From positions 124,001 through 188,000 of the forward strand of contig CAZBMZ010000003.1 in the NCBI GenBank assembly GCA_964492845.1: a stretch of 64,000 nucleotides of DNA, in the 5' to 3' direction. The notes beneath the pieces are model-generated. The model was given only the letters and a program-made list of their open reading frames with translations, was not told the origin of the DNA and did no database searches. Positions 15,517 to 24,704 of this stretch are shown one piece after another (within the stretch, counting starts at the first letter, position 1; each line of letters opens with the position of its first letter). This DNA comes from JADJPF01 sp964492845 (GTDB lineage: Bacteria > Acidobacteriota > Blastocatellia > Chloracidobacteriales > JADJPF01). The position numbers and the translations under genes are program-made.

Positions 15517-17019
15517 ATGTTAGAGCAATATATCTTGGCTCTTGACCAAGGAACTACTAGTTCACGAGCAGTTATTTTTAATAGAAAAGGTGAAATTGTT
15601 TCTTTAGCCCAATATCCTTTTGCACAACATTATCCACAACTTGGTTGGGTTGAACATGACGCTAAAGAAATTTGGTCAACTCAACTAGCCGCAGCAAAAA
15701 CAGTAATAGAAAAGGCTGAAATTACACCTAATCAAATTGCTGGTATTGGAATTACTAATCAGCGTGAAACTGTTGTTTTATGGGATAGAGAAACTGGAGA
15801 GCCTTTATATAATGCGATTGTTTGGCAATGTCGGCGTACATCTGCCTTTTGTGATGAGCTACGTGCAAAAGGACATGAAAATTTAATACAAGAAAAAACA
15901 GGGCTTCTTATTGATGCTTATTTTAGCGGCAGCAAAATACGTTGGTTGCTAGACAATGTGCCAAATGCCCGTGAAAAAGCTCAGGCAGGACAATTAGCTG
16001 TAGGAACTATAGATAGCTGGTTAATTTGGCAACTTTCTGGCGGACGACTTCATGTGACGGATCCCTCTAATGCTAGTCGGACGATGCTTTTTAATATTCA
16101 TACAATGGAGTGGGATGACGAGCTATTAGCTTTATTTGATATTCCTAAAGCTATGTTACCTCAAGTAGTTGCTTCTAGTGGAATAATTGGAGAAACTGAC
16201 CCATCTGTTTTAGTAACAAATATTCCTATTTGTGGGGTTGCTGGAGATCAACAAGCCGCTCTTTTTGGGCAAGGATGTTTTGAGCGTGGGCAGGTAAAAA
16301 ATACTTATGGGACAGGCTGTTTTATGCTCTTAAATATAGGTGAACAGGCTGTTAAATCAAATCAAAAGCTACTTACTACAATAGCTTGGCAGATAGGCAA
16401 TGAAAAACCGCTTTATGCTTTAGAAGGGTCGGTTTTTATTGCTGGTGCAGTGGTGCAGTGGTTAAGGGATGGATTGCAAATCATAGATTCAGCGGCAGAA
16501 ACAGAAGAATTAGCAGCTAGTGTTACAGATTCTGGAGGAGTTTATCTGGTGCCAGCATTTGTTGGACTAGGCGCGCCTTATTGGGATCAATATGCTCGTG
16601 GTGCAATAGTTGGAATTACTCGCGGCACAACACGCGCTCATATTGTGCGAGCAACGCTTGAGGCAATTGCTTATCAAACTAGGGATTTGGTAGAAGCTTT
16701 TTGTCAGGATGCTAAATGTGAGTTAAGCGAAATTAGGGTAGATGGTGGAGCTACGGCAAATAATTTGTTATTACAACTACAAGCTGATATTTTAGGTTTG
16801 CCTGTAGCACGTCCAAAAATGGTAGAAAGTACTGTAGCAGGAGCCGCTTATTTGGCTGGGTTAGCTTGTCATTATTGGAAAGACAAAGACGAATTATTAG
16901 AATTAATTGGCTCATCTGTAACAAGGTTTAAACCTAATTTGGAAGAAGAAAAACGCAAGCTAAATTATAAGAATTGGCGACGTGCTGTAGAAAGAGCAGC
17001 AAACTGGGAAATAGACTAA
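15517..17019 (+). CDS. glpK: glycerol kinase
   Basis: A 500-aa FGGY-family kinase that phosphorylates glycerol to sn-glycerol-3-phosphate in the cytosol. The N-terminal phosphate-1 motif A-L-D-Q-G-T-T-S-S-R is immediate. Substrate-pocket N-Q-R-E-T, W-x-C-R-R-T, G-V-A-G-D-Q-Q-A-A-L-F-G-Q and N-T-Y-G-T-G-C-F are all present, as is the C-terminal V-D-G-G-A-T-A-N-N. Length equals the family norm. ATG 15517 is chosen over GTG 15508 because AGGTGA lies 5 nt before it and the GTG would sit inside that box. No glpF or glpD is adjacent; RNase Z follows after 34 bp, possibly co-transcribed. Confidence 0.97.
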   Translation: MLEQYILALDQGTTSSRAVIFNRKGEIVSLAQYPFAQHYPQLGWVEHDAKEIWSTQLAAAKTVIEKAEITPNQIAGIGITNQRETVVLWDRETGEPLYNAIVWQCRRTSAFCDELRAKGHENLIQEKTGLLIDAYFSGSKIRWLLDNVPNAREKAQAGQLAVGTIDSWLIWQLSGGRLHVTDPSNASRTMLFNIHTMEWDDELLALFDIPKAMLPQVVASSGIIGETDPSVLVTNIPICGVAGDQQAALFGQGCFERGQVKNTYGTGCFMLLNIGEQAVKSNQKLLTTIAWQIGNEKPLYALEGSVFIAGAVVQWLRDGLQIIDSAAETEELAASVTDSGGVYLVPAFVGLGAPYWDQYARGAIVGITRGTTRAHIVRATLEAIAYQTRDLVEAFCQDAKCELSEIRVDGGATANNLLLQLQADILGLPVARPKMVESTVAGAAYLAGLACHYWKDKDELLELIGSSVTRFKPNLEEEKRKLNYKNWRRAVERAANWEID

Positions 17020-17053
17020 GCTATTAAACCTGTATTATTTTACTTAATCAATT

Positions 17054-17965
17054 ATGAAAGTTATTATTTTAGGGACAAGTTCTGGAACACCAACTAGAGA
17101 TCGTAATGTTTCATCCTTAGCTATTTTTATTAATGGTAGATGGTTATTATTTGATTGTGGGGAAGGAACTCAATATCGGCTTTTACGCGCACCAGTTAAA
17201 CTTGGGCAATTAGATGCAATTTTTCTTACTCATTTGCATGGAGATCATATTTTTGGACTTCCTGGACTGCTTGCAACTTTAAGTATGCAACATCGAGATC
17301 AAGAACTTTCTATTTACGGCCCTAGAGGAATTAAAGATTTTATTATTAGTAGCTTAAAATTTTCATTTACAAGATTATCTTATGAAATAAAAATTACAGA
17401 AGTTGAGCCAGGTATAATTCGTCAAATGGATGGTTATAAAGTTTCTTGCCTACCACTAGATCATCAGGTCTTAGATTTTGGTTATGCAGTTACTGAAGAT
17501 GACCCACCAGGAAAATTTGATTTAGCAAAAGCACAAGCTCTAGGCATTCCACCTGGCCCGATGTATGGGAAATTACAATCAGGTGAGGATGTTGTTTTAG
17601 CTGATGGGCAAGTGGTAACAAGTAATCAAGTTCTAGGGCCACCACGTAAGGGCCGAAAAGTTGTTTATTGCACAGATACGCGGCCTTGTGAAAATAGCGT
17701 TACACTAGCACAGGAGGCTAATTTGCTAATTCATGAGGCTACTTATGCAGAAGATTTAGCAAGTGAAGCACGTCCGCGAGGTCATTCTACGGCTTGTCAA
17801 GCGGCTACAATTGCACAGAAAGCAAGAGTGAAACAATTATTGATTACTCATTTTAGCCCACGTTATTTAGATAGCAGTATTCTACTTTCAGAAGCACGAA
17901 GTATTTTTCCTATGACAATTGCTGCAAGGGATTTACTAGAAATAGATATAGTAAGGAAAGATTGA
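17054..17965 (+). CDS. rnz: ribonuclease Z
   Basis: A 303-aa metallo-beta-lactamase-fold tRNA 3'-processing endonuclease. The zinc motif H-L-H-G-D-H is at residues 60-65. The N-terminal L-G-T-S-S-G-x-P-T-x-x-R-N-V-S matches RNase Z. A flexible-arm region with P-P-G-P-M-Y-G-K-L and the later Y-x-T-D-T-R, H-E-A-T-Y, G-H-S-T and I-T-H-F-S-P-R-Y motifs complete the active site. tRNA genes here lack an encoded CCA, at least tRNA-Ala, in line with a need for RNase Z. Confidence 0.96.
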   Translation: MKVIILGTSSGTPTRDRNVSSLAIFINGRWLLFDCGEGTQYRLLRAPVKLGQLDAIFLTHLHGDHIFGLPGLLATLSMQHRDQELSIYGPRGIKDFIISSLKFSFTRLSYEIKITEVEPGIIRQMDGYKVSCLPLDHQVLDFGYAVTEDDPPGKFDLAKAQALGIPPGPMYGKLQSGEDVVLADGQVVTSNQVLGPPRKGRKVVYCTDTRPCENSVTLAQEANLLIHEATYAEDLASEARPRGHSTACQAATIAQKARVKQLLITHFSPRYLDSSILLSEARSIFPMTIAARDLLEIDIVRKD

Positions 17966-18148
17966 TCTTAAAGATAGAAATTAAGCTTCAACAATAGGCT
18001 TTTGCTAAAACTTGGTAAAGAAGCGAGAATTTCTTGGAACCTCTAAAAAAAACTTGCGTACATGCCGGCAACCAGTCAAACAAAAATTTCATTTTTAATT
18101 TAATTAAAAATCCTAAATATCTTGTAAGTCATTTTTAGAGGAAAAGTT

Positions 18149-18907
18149 ATGAAAAAAGCCCTTTTTTCTTTTGTCCTTTCTTTAGCTTTAGGTGGTTCTT
18201 TAACTAGTTTTGTTTCAGGTGCTAATGAACAAGATGAGATTAGAAAATCTTTTAACCTTAATCCACAAGCAACGGTTTCTTTAGATAACATAAATGGTTC
18301 TGTAACAATAAAAACTTGGGATCAGCAAAAAATAGAAATAACTGCGATTAAAACAGGAGATTCCAGAGAAAAAATAGATTTAGTAGATGTAGTTATTAAG
18401 GCACAAGCTGATAGTGTAGATATTGATACAGTTTATCCTAAAGGTATTAAAAATGTTAATGTTGCAGTTAAATATGAAATTACTGTACCCAAAAATGTTA
18501 ACCTTAAATCCATTCAAACAGTTAACGGAAGCATTAATATAACTGGAGTAGAAGGTCAAATTAGGACAGAAACAGTCAATGGATCAATTACAATTACTGG
18601 TGGGAATACGGTATCTGCTGAAACAGTTAATGGAAGTATTAAAGCAACATTACTTCAACTTCCTGCTAATGAAAAAGCTAATTTTGAGACGGTTAACGGT
18701 AGTATTAACTTATATTTACCTAATAGTATTGATGTTGATCTAAGTGCTGAGACAGTAAATGGAAAAATTAATTCTGAGCTACCTGCTATGGTTACTAGCC
18801 AAGTAAGCAAAAGGGAATTAAAAGGAAAAGTTGGTAGAGGTGGAGCTAAATTAAATTTAGAGACCGTTAATGGCTCAATAACACTTAGCCAAGGCCAACT
18901 ACAATAG
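18149..18907 (+). CDS. secreted DUF4097-type beta-repeat protein
   Basis: A 252-aa protein with an N-terminal signal peptide (about residues 1-24) followed by a right-handed beta-solenoid-like repeat region. The motif T-V-N-G-S-I (or T-V-N-G-K-I) occurs six times, plus a D-N-I-N-G-S-V variant at the start, at 20-30 residue spacing, each followed by a short hydrophobic strand. This is the DUF4097/DUF4098 adhesin-like fold. Function is unknown; members are periplasmic or surface-associated and frequent in Acidobacteriota. AGAGGAAAAG precedes the ATG. The gene is monocistronic with a long hairpin after it. Confidence 0.85.
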   Translation: MKKALFSFVLSLALGGSLTSFVSGANEQDEIRKSFNLNPQATVSLDNINGSVTIKTWDQQKIEITAIKTGDSREKIDLVDVVIKAQADSVDIDTVYPKGIKNVNVAVKYEITVPKNVNLKSIQTVNGSINITGVEGQIRTETVNGSITITGGNTVSAETVNGSIKATLLQLPANEKANFETVNGSINLYLPNSIDVDLSAETVNGKINSELPAMVTSQVSKRELKGKVGRGGAKLNLETVNGSITLSQGQLQ

Positions 18908-18948
18908 TAAAGTTATTAATTATATAAAATTCTCCTAAATAAAATTGT

Positions 18949-19012
18949 AAGGCTTGTTACTACTGCTCCAAAAAGTTTTCAGACTGGGGTTTGAGCAATA
19001 GTAACAAGCCTT
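18949..19012. terminator. long hairpin, probable terminator
   Basis: A 20-bp inverted repeat with one mismatch: AAGGCTTGTTACTACTGCTC (18949-18968) and GAGCAATAGTAACAAGCCTT (18993-19012), with a 24-nt loop. Only a weak T-run (ATGTTTTATG) follows on the plus strand, so it could also be an mRNA-stabilising structure or a small inverted-repeat element. Confidence 0.5.
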
Positions 19013-19151
19013 ATGTTTTATGAGAGTTTGGAAAAATACTTGTTAAAGCAATAGTTTGACACTACAAAGGTTTATTCATATAATAACTTGGCGATTAGAA
19101 AAGCCTAAAATTACAATTTTACAAATAAAATTTCCTAACATTAATTAAGTT

Positions 19152-20927
19152 ATGAACCATCTCCCTACCGCCGAAGTAGCAGCAGGAACTATTATCGACG
19201 GCAAATATAAAATAACTACCCTCCTTGGGGAAGGTGGAATGGGTAAGGTCTTTCGTGTTACCCATATAAACTTAGGCAAAACTTTTGCCCTAAAACTAAT
19301 GAGCTTTTCTTCTTTAGATGGCGGACTTGCTAATAACCAAGATGCTAATCGTTTGGTACGTTTTAGAAGAGAAGCCGAAGCTTTAGCTAAAATTAGCCAT
19401 CCTAATATAGTTAGCATTATAGATTTTGGCGTTACTCCTGATGAATTTCCTTATATTGTTATGGAGTTTATTGATGGTAAAGCCTTACGTGATTTATTAG
19501 AAGAAAAAACCCTTTCTGAAAAACAAGCAATAGCAATTACTAAACAAATTTGTGCAGGTATTTATGAGGCACATATTTTAGGTATTATTCATAGAGACTT
19601 AAAACCAGAAAATATTATGATCCAACAACTAGCTACAGGGGAAATAATGGCTAGAGTGTTGGATTTTGGTATTGCCAAAGTAAAGAAACCTACAGGAGAA
19701 AATACTAATGTAACTGGAGATGATACTCCAGGAACTATGCGTTACATGGCACCAGAACAATTTATGAATCTGGAAGTAGATGCTCGAACAGATATTTTTA
19801 CTATTTGCTTGATCTTATATGAAATGCTTACAGGAGAAATACCCCCTGTAATGATTGGTAAGTATAAATCTTTAAGAGAAATGCGCCCAGGTATTACTCC
19901 AGAGTTAGATGATTTAATAAGTAAAGGTTTATCTTTATCTCCTGATGAACGTCCTAAGACAGTTTTAGAATTAAGAAATGAACTAGAAAAAATAGAAAAA
20001 AATGTTTCAGATAAACCAAGTGATGATAATATTGTTGAGTTTAAAGAAAAAAATATTTCTAAAGTAGAGCAATCATCAGGTCATACTTCACCCTCAAATT
20101 CTGTAAAAACTTCACCCTCAAATCAGGATTACACATCAATTAACGCGCCTAATTATGCCCGCACTAGTGCGGTAAATAGTATTGTTAGTATTAGTCCTTT
20201 AGAAACCAAGCCTGTAAATTGGTTACGTTATTTTACTATTGGAATAGTAGTATTACTTTTGTTGGGCGGAGCAGGTTTTGCGTATATAAAATTAAACCCA
20301 AAAAATGCAATCGATAATACAGTAAAATTAGCTGAACGCTTGATTCCAGCAATGGTTACTGTTAGAGCAGCGCAATTTACTATGGGAACTAATAAAGGGG
20401 ATGACGTTTTACAACCAGAGCATCCAAGGAAAATAGCAGCTTTTCAAATTTCTAAGTTTTTAGTTACTAATAAACAATATGCTGAATTTGTTTTACAAAC
20501 AAAACACACTTCTCCGCCACATTGGAAAGCTACAACACCGCCAACTAATATTATGGATGATCCTGTAGTAAATGTTAGCTGGTTAGATGCTAAAGCTTAT
20601 TGTGATTGGTTAACAACCAAAACAGGTAAAGGCTATCGTTTGCCCCTAGAAGCCGAGTGGGAATATGTTGCTCGTAATAAAGAAAAGTTACGTGTGGAAG
20701 AATTATTTAAGCATTGGGAATGGACACAAGACCCAATTCGTCTTTATCCAAATTCTAAAGCTAAATTACCTGCTGACTTAACAAGCACAGATAATGTTCG
20801 CATTATTCGAGGCAATACAGATGGTTCACCCGTTCATAGCGCAGAAACTTTTCGCAGTTGGCAACTAGATCGTTATATTAATGAGACAGTTAGCTTTCGT
20901 GTAGCATATGAAGAACCTGGGAGTTAA
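19152..20927 (+). CDS. transmembrane Ser/Thr protein kinase with FGE-sulfatase-like ectodomain
   Basis: A 591-aa PASTA-less Hanks-type kinase. The glycine loop is G-E-G-G-M-G-K-V, the catalytic loop H147-R-D-L-K-P-E-N, then D-F-G-I-A-K and A-P-E-Q. A low-complexity Ser/Thr/Asn-rich linker covers about 290-350, and one transmembrane helix lies near 360-378. The external C-terminal domain (about 385-591) is of the SUMF1/FGE-sulfatase type: F-T-M-G-T-N, V-T-N-K-Q-Y-A-E-F, P-V-V-N-V-S-W, A-Y-C-D-W-L, R-L-P-L-E-A-E-W-E-Y. The domain has a single Cys, and the C-terminal cysteines needed for formylglycine generation are absent, so it is more likely a sensor or binding module. Ten bases separate it from a second kinase gene. 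Confidence 0.9.
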   Translation: MNHLPTAEVAAGTIIDGKYKITTLLGEGGMGKVFRVTHINLGKTFALKLMSFSSLDGGLANNQDANRLVRFRREAEALAKISHPNIVSIIDFGVTPDEFPYIVMEFIDGKALRDLLEEKTLSEKQAIAITKQICAGIYEAHILGIIHRDLKPENIMIQQLATGEIMARVLDFGIAKVKKPTGENTNVTGDDTPGTMRYMAPEQFMNLEVDARTDIFTICLILYEMLTGEIPPVMIGKYKSLREMRPGITPELDDLISKGLSLSPDERPKTVLELRNELEKIEKNVSDKPSDDNIVEFKEKNISKVEQSSGHTSPSNSVKTSPSNQDYTSINAPNYARTSAVNSIVSISPLETKPVNWLRYFTIGIVVLLLLGGAGFAYIKLNPKNAIDNTVKLAERLIPAMVTVRAAQFTMGTNKGDDVLQPEHPRKIAAFQISKFLVTNKQYAEFVLQTKHTSPPHWKATTPPTNIMDDPVVNVSWLDAKAYCDWLTTKTGKGYRLPLEAEWEYVARNKEKLRVEELFKHWEWTQDPIRLYPNSKAKLPADLTSTDNVRIIRGNTDGSPVHSAETFRSWQLDRYINETVSFRVAYEEPGS

Positions 20928-20936
20928 TTAAATAGA

Positions 20937-22034
20937 ATGAGTAATTCTACGACAAAAAGTTATTATGATAATTTAATAGGTAAAGAAATTAAAGGTTACC
21001 TAATAGAAAAAAAATTGGGTGAAGGTGGCATGGGAGCAGTATTTAAGGCTACTAAGGTAACAGATAAAACTTTAATAGCCATCAAAGTTATTTCTCCAAT
21101 GCTACTAGTTAATTCTAGGTTTGTTAAGCGGTTTCAAAGAGAAGCAAAAGTTGGTAAAGCCTTAGCACATAATAATATTATTCAAGTTTTAGAGTATGGC
21201 GAAACCGAAGATGGTCTGCTATTTATGGCTATGGAGTTTGTTGATGGTGAAACACTTAGAGCCTTGCTTTCAACTTCTGGGCCTCTACCTACAAAACGTG
21301 CTATTGAAATTATGAAACAGTTATGTGAAGCCATAGATGTAGCCCACAAAAGAGGTATTTTGCATCGAGATCTAAAACCAGAGAATGTAATGCTTACTAA
21401 AGATGCAAATGGAAAAGAGCTTATTAAGCTAGCAGATTTTGGTTTAGTAAAAATGATGCAACCCGATGGAGAAATTACTAAAGGTTCTGCCTTAACAGAA
21501 GTAGGAGAAGTGTTTGGTACACCTCATTTTATGCCACCAGAACAAATAATGGGGCAAACTGTTGGCGCGCCAGCAGATATTTATAGTTTAGGTGTAATTC
21601 TTTACCAAATGTTGACAGGTAAAACCCCTTTTGAAGGTTCTGATGTACGCAATTTGCTAGTCACAAAAGTAAGTCAAGATCTTCCGCCCCCTTCTAAGAA
21701 ATTTTCTTTTATTAACCCAGCTTATGACAAAATTTTTGGTACTGTTTTAGCTCGTGACCCAGAAAACCGTTATAAAAATGCTATAGATTTTTATAATGCT
21801 TTTAAAACTACTGCTGAACAAGTAGAAAGTGGAATTTTACCAGCTAATGCGCCAGTAACAGAAAAAAATGACCCAATCCTAGAAAAAAAGCCTGTGACTA
21901 CTTCTAGTAATGAACAAAATAATACTATTACTCAAGCTGTAACTGCTGAGACAAAATCTAATGCTATGTATGTCATTATAGGAGCAATAGGTTTAGCTAT
22001 ATTAGCTGTGTTAATAGCTGTTTTAACAAGATAG
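20937..22034 (+). CDS. Ser/Thr protein kinase with C-terminal membrane anchor
   Basis: A 365-aa Hanks-type kinase with intact G-E-G-G-M-G-A-V, V-A-I/I-A-I-K lysine strand, H143-R-D-L-K-P-E-N, D-F-G-L-V-K and P-P-E-Q. After the kinase core (about 15-285), a Thr/Asn-rich linker leads to a terminal hydrophobic segment (about 344-363) followed by T-R, with essentially no extracellular domain. It is thus a tail-anchored cytoplasmic kinase. The 10-bp gap to the preceding FGE-kinase implies co-transcription, so the two may act as a sensor kinase and a partner or target. Substrates are unknown. Confidence 0.9.
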   Translation: MSNSTTKSYYDNLIGKEIKGYLIEKKLGEGGMGAVFKATKVTDKTLIAIKVISPMLLVNSRFVKRFQREAKVGKALAHNNIIQVLEYGETEDGLLFMAMEFVDGETLRALLSTSGPLPTKRAIEIMKQLCEAIDVAHKRGILHRDLKPENVMLTKDANGKELIKLADFGLVKMMQPDGEITKGSALTEVGEVFGTPHFMPPEQIMGQTVGAPADIYSLGVILYQMLTGKTPFEGSDVRNLLVTKVSQDLPPPSKKFSFINPAYDKIFGTVLARDPENRYKNAIDFYNAFKTTAEQVESGILPANAPVTEKNDPILEKKPVTTSSNEQNNTITQAVTAETKSNAMYVIIGAIGLAILAVLIAVLTR

Positions 22035-22092
22035 ACAAGATTTTTTATTAGTAAATTAGTTTTAGTCACTAACTTTATTTAAGTAGGGCTTT

Positions 22093-22860
22093 ATGTTAAA
22101 TCATTGGTGCTTAACAGGAAAAAAAGCTTTAATTACAGGTGGGAGCAAAGGAATAGGTCGAGCAATAGCTGAGGAATTTTTGCAACTAGGCTCAGAAGTA
22201 TGTATTGTTGCTCGAAGTGCTGAAGAAGTTGAAAAAATAGTTAATGATTGGAGAGAACAAGGTTATTTAGCTCAAGGACTTGCAGCAGACATTTCTGACC
22301 TTACACAACAAGAGGAAATATTTACTACTCTTAAAAATTACTGGGATAAGCTTGACATACTAGTTAATAATGTTGGTACTAATGTCCGTAAAAAGACCTT
22401 AGAATATAGCATAGAAGAATATCAATCAGTTTTGCATACAAATCTTACTTCAATGTTTAAAGCTTGCCAGTTAGCCCATCCTATGTTGAAAAATAGTGAA
22501 AATGCTAGTGTAATTAATGTAGCCTCTGTTGCAGGTCTTACACATATTCGTACTGGTTCACCTTATGCTATGAGTAAAGCGGCTATTTTACAATTAACAC
22601 GTAATTTAGCTATAGAGTGGGCAAATGATAACATTCGAGTTAATGCTGTTGCTCCTTGGTATATTCGTACTCCACTAGCAGAAAATGTACTAAAAAATCC
22701 AGAATATTTAGCAGAAGTGCTAGCTAAAACTCCAATGAAACGTATAGGGGAACCTAGAGAAGTTGCTACTACAGTAGCTTTTCTGGCTATGCCAGCCTCA
22801 TCTTATATCACTGGGCAATGTATTAGCGTTGATGGTGGCTTTTTGGTTGAAGGTTTTTAA
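22093..22860 (+). CDS. short-chain dehydrogenase/reductase (tropinone-reductase-like)
   Basis: A 255-aa classical SDR. The NAD(P)-binding motif is T-G-G-S-K-G-I-G (residues 15-22) and N-N-V-G-T-N is the N-N-A-G equivalent. The catalytic Y158-x-x-x-K162 sits in S-P-Y-A-M-S-K, and the C-terminus ends with G-Q-C-I-S-V-D-G-G. The overall pattern resembles the tropinone reductase-like branch, but substrate cannot be assigned. The CapA gene starts 9 bp downstream. AGTAGGG precedes the TTTATG start. Confidence 0.9.
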   Translation: MLNHWCLTGKKALITGGSKGIGRAIAEEFLQLGSEVCIVARSAEEVEKIVNDWREQGYLAQGLAADISDLTQQEEIFTTLKNYWDKLDILVNNVGTNVRKKTLEYSIEEYQSVLHTNLTSMFKACQLAHPMLKNSENASVINVASVAGLTHIRTGSPYAMSKAAILQLTRNLAIEWANDNIRVNAVAPWYIRTPLAENVLKNPEYLAEVLAKTPMKRIGEPREVATTVAFLAMPASSYITGQCISVDGGFLVEGF

Positions 22861-22869
22861 CTTCTTTTT

Positions 22870-24024
22870 ATGAAAATCGAAAAAGTTAAATTTTTAGTAG
22901 GAATTATTTTAGGCGCGATAGTTATTTTAATTGCTTTTAATTATCAGTCTATTTACCAGTATCTTTTTACTAAAGAAATAGCAAAAATACCTGAGAAACT
23001 GCCTACCCCAACAATAGAATATAAAGAAACTAAAGTAACATTCTTAGCTGTTGGTGATATGATGATGTCACGAGGAGTTAACAGCGTAATTGCTCGCACT
23101 AATGACCCACTACGCCCATTTAGTTCACTAGCAGAATTACTAGATAGTACAGACTTTAATTTTGGGAATTTAGAATCTCCTATTTCTGGAAGCGATAAAC
23201 CAGGCCCACCACATAGCCTTGTTTTTAACACTCCTATTAGAAATGTTGAAGGTCTAAAAAGATATAATTTTAAGGTCTTAAATTTAGCTAATAACCATGC
23301 TTTAGATCAAAGAGCAGCAGGACTTGAGAATACCAGGAAAGTTTTGGCGGAAAATGAAATTACTTATTTAGGTGTAGGTTCAGATTTAAGTGAAGCTTGG
23401 CAGCCTAAGATTATTACTGTTAATGGCTTAAAGTTAGGTTTTTTAGGGGCTTCCTATGCTTCTGTAAATGATGGTGGTGTAGCAAGAAATAATCTAGTAG
23501 CACGTATTGAAGACACAGAATACTTAAAAAATTCCTTGGAAAGCTTAAAAAAAGAAGCTGATTTTATTGTAGTTACTATGCATGCTGGAGTGGAATATAT
23601 GCGCCAACCTCATCAACCACAAATAGATTTTGCTCGTGCAGCAATTGACTATGGAGCAGATTTAGTTATAGGCGCACATCCTCATTGGATACAAACTATT
23701 GAAAAATATAAAGATAAATATATCTTTTACTCTCTAGGAAACTTTATTTTTGACCAGGAATGGAGTCAAGATACTAAAGAAGGGCTTGTCTTAAAAGTTT
23801 CTTTAGAAGGTCAAATAGCTATTAATCCGTCATCTAACACGCCAAAATTGAAAGAAAAAGCTAAACTAAAAGAAATAGAATTAATTCCAGTAATTATTGA
23901 AAATTACAGCACACCACGCCCAGCTAAAATAGAGGAAAAAACTAAAATTCTAGCTAAGATTGGTCTAACAGACGCAATTTTAACAGCAGATAAAGAACTG
24001 CCAGAAGTTGCAAAGAAAAAATAA
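22870..24024 (+). CDS. CapA family protein (poly-gamma-glutamate synthesis/retention type)
   Basis: A 384-aa protein with an N-terminal membrane anchor (about 7-26) and a CapA/PgsA metallophosphatase-like domain: A-V-G-D-M-M-M-S-R-G, F-G-N-L-E-S-P-I-S, L-A-N-N-H-A-L-D, M-H-A-G-V-E-Y and G-A-H-P-H-W. These are the conserved metal-binding Asp/His/Asn positions. In Bacillus CapA acts in poly-gamma-glutamate capsule production, but the family is far broader, and no capB/capC genes are present. A role in envelope polymer handling is an inference. Coupled to the upstream SDR by a 9-bp spacing. Confidence 0.88.
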   Translation: MKIEKVKFLVGIILGAIVILIAFNYQSIYQYLFTKEIAKIPEKLPTPTIEYKETKVTFLAVGDMMMSRGVNSVIARTNDPLRPFSSLAELLDSTDFNFGNLESPISGSDKPGPPHSLVFNTPIRNVEGLKRYNFKVLNLANNHALDQRAAGLENTRKVLAENEITYLGVGSDLSEAWQPKIITVNGLKLGFLGASYASVNDGGVARNNLVARIEDTEYLKNSLESLKKEADFIVVTMHAGVEYMRQPHQPQIDFARAAIDYGADLVIGAHPHWIQTIEKYKDKYIFYSLGNFIFDQEWSQDTKEGLVLKVSLEGQIAINPSSNTPKLKEKAKLKEIELIPVIIENYSTPRPAKIEEKTKILAKIGLTDAILTADKELPEVAKKK

Positions 24025-24062
24025 TGTACTAGAAATATTACTTACATCAAGGAGATTTGATA

Positions 24063-24296
24063 ATGGCTAAAAGCTGCCCAATAACTAGATCTGAATTTCG
24101 TGAACACGCCAAAGCGGTTAAAGTAGAAATTAATGATATCCCTATGCTAGCAGAAGTAAAGGAATTTTCTACAGGCTCTTTTGGTTGGTATTTAAGCGGA
24201 AAATCAGTCATAGACATAAATGGTAAACAAGTAAGTGTTCAAATAGGAATGAACTTAACTATTGTAGGTAGTAAAGATGTTCCTAAAGATGAATAA
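24063..24296 (+). CDS. small conserved hypothetical protein
   Basis: A 77-aa soluble protein with one Cys near the N-terminus and a beta-rich pattern (L-A-E-V-K-E-F-S-T-G-S-F-G-W-Y, then V-I-D-I-N-G-K-Q-V-S-V-Q-I-G). ATG 24063 is selected because AAGGAGA lies about 8 nt upstream; a TTG at 24057 would overlap poorly with that box. No family recognised. A strong terminator follows. Confidence 0.65.
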   Translation: MAKSCPITRSEFREHAKAVKVEINDIPMLAEVKEFSTGSFGWYLSGKSVIDINGKQVSVQIGMNLTIVGSKDVPKDE

Positions 24297-24387
24297 TTGT
24301 TGAATTTTTATTATCCATACATTTTGCTAATATTTCATTATTGACCCGCTTATTTTTCTTTAGTCAAAAATAACCTTATTCAAAAGC

Positions 24388-24430
24388 ATTGGTTAAGTTG
24401 TTTATTACAATTTAACCAATTTTTCTTTTA
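24388..24430 (+). terminator. intrinsic terminator
   Basis: A 13-bp stem with one G-T pair (ATTGGTTAAGTTG at 24388-24400, CAATTTAACCAAT at 24408-24420), a 7-nt loop, then TTTTTCTTTT. It ends the CapA/small-protein transcript. Confidence 0.8.
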
Positions 24431-24704
24431 ACCCTCAATAATTTACATTTCGCTTAAATTTTAAGAAAAATGAAAATTTTCTCTTGAAGATTCGCTTATA
24501 TTTTTAGTAAAATATATTTGAAATTAAAAATTGATAAATAAATTTTAATTTTAGAAAATTCAATTTTTATTTATTAAAAGCTTATTACTTGATAAATAAG
24601 TAATTATGGTTATTTTAATAGCTATTATAGTTATAGTTTTATAGTAAAAACATAAAATAAGCAAAATTCATTTTATAAAATCTAAAAATATAGGAGACAA
24701 AATA
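24431..24704. other. extremely AT-rich intergenic leader
   Basis: About 270 bp with very few G or C bases and no gene. It contains a small hairpin ATTACTT/AAGTAAT (24584-24604) and a possible promoter TTGAAG (24484) - 18 bp - TAAAAT (24508), which would leave a leader of about 190 nt. TAGGAGA before 24705 is a good ribosome-binding site. Confidence 0.5.
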
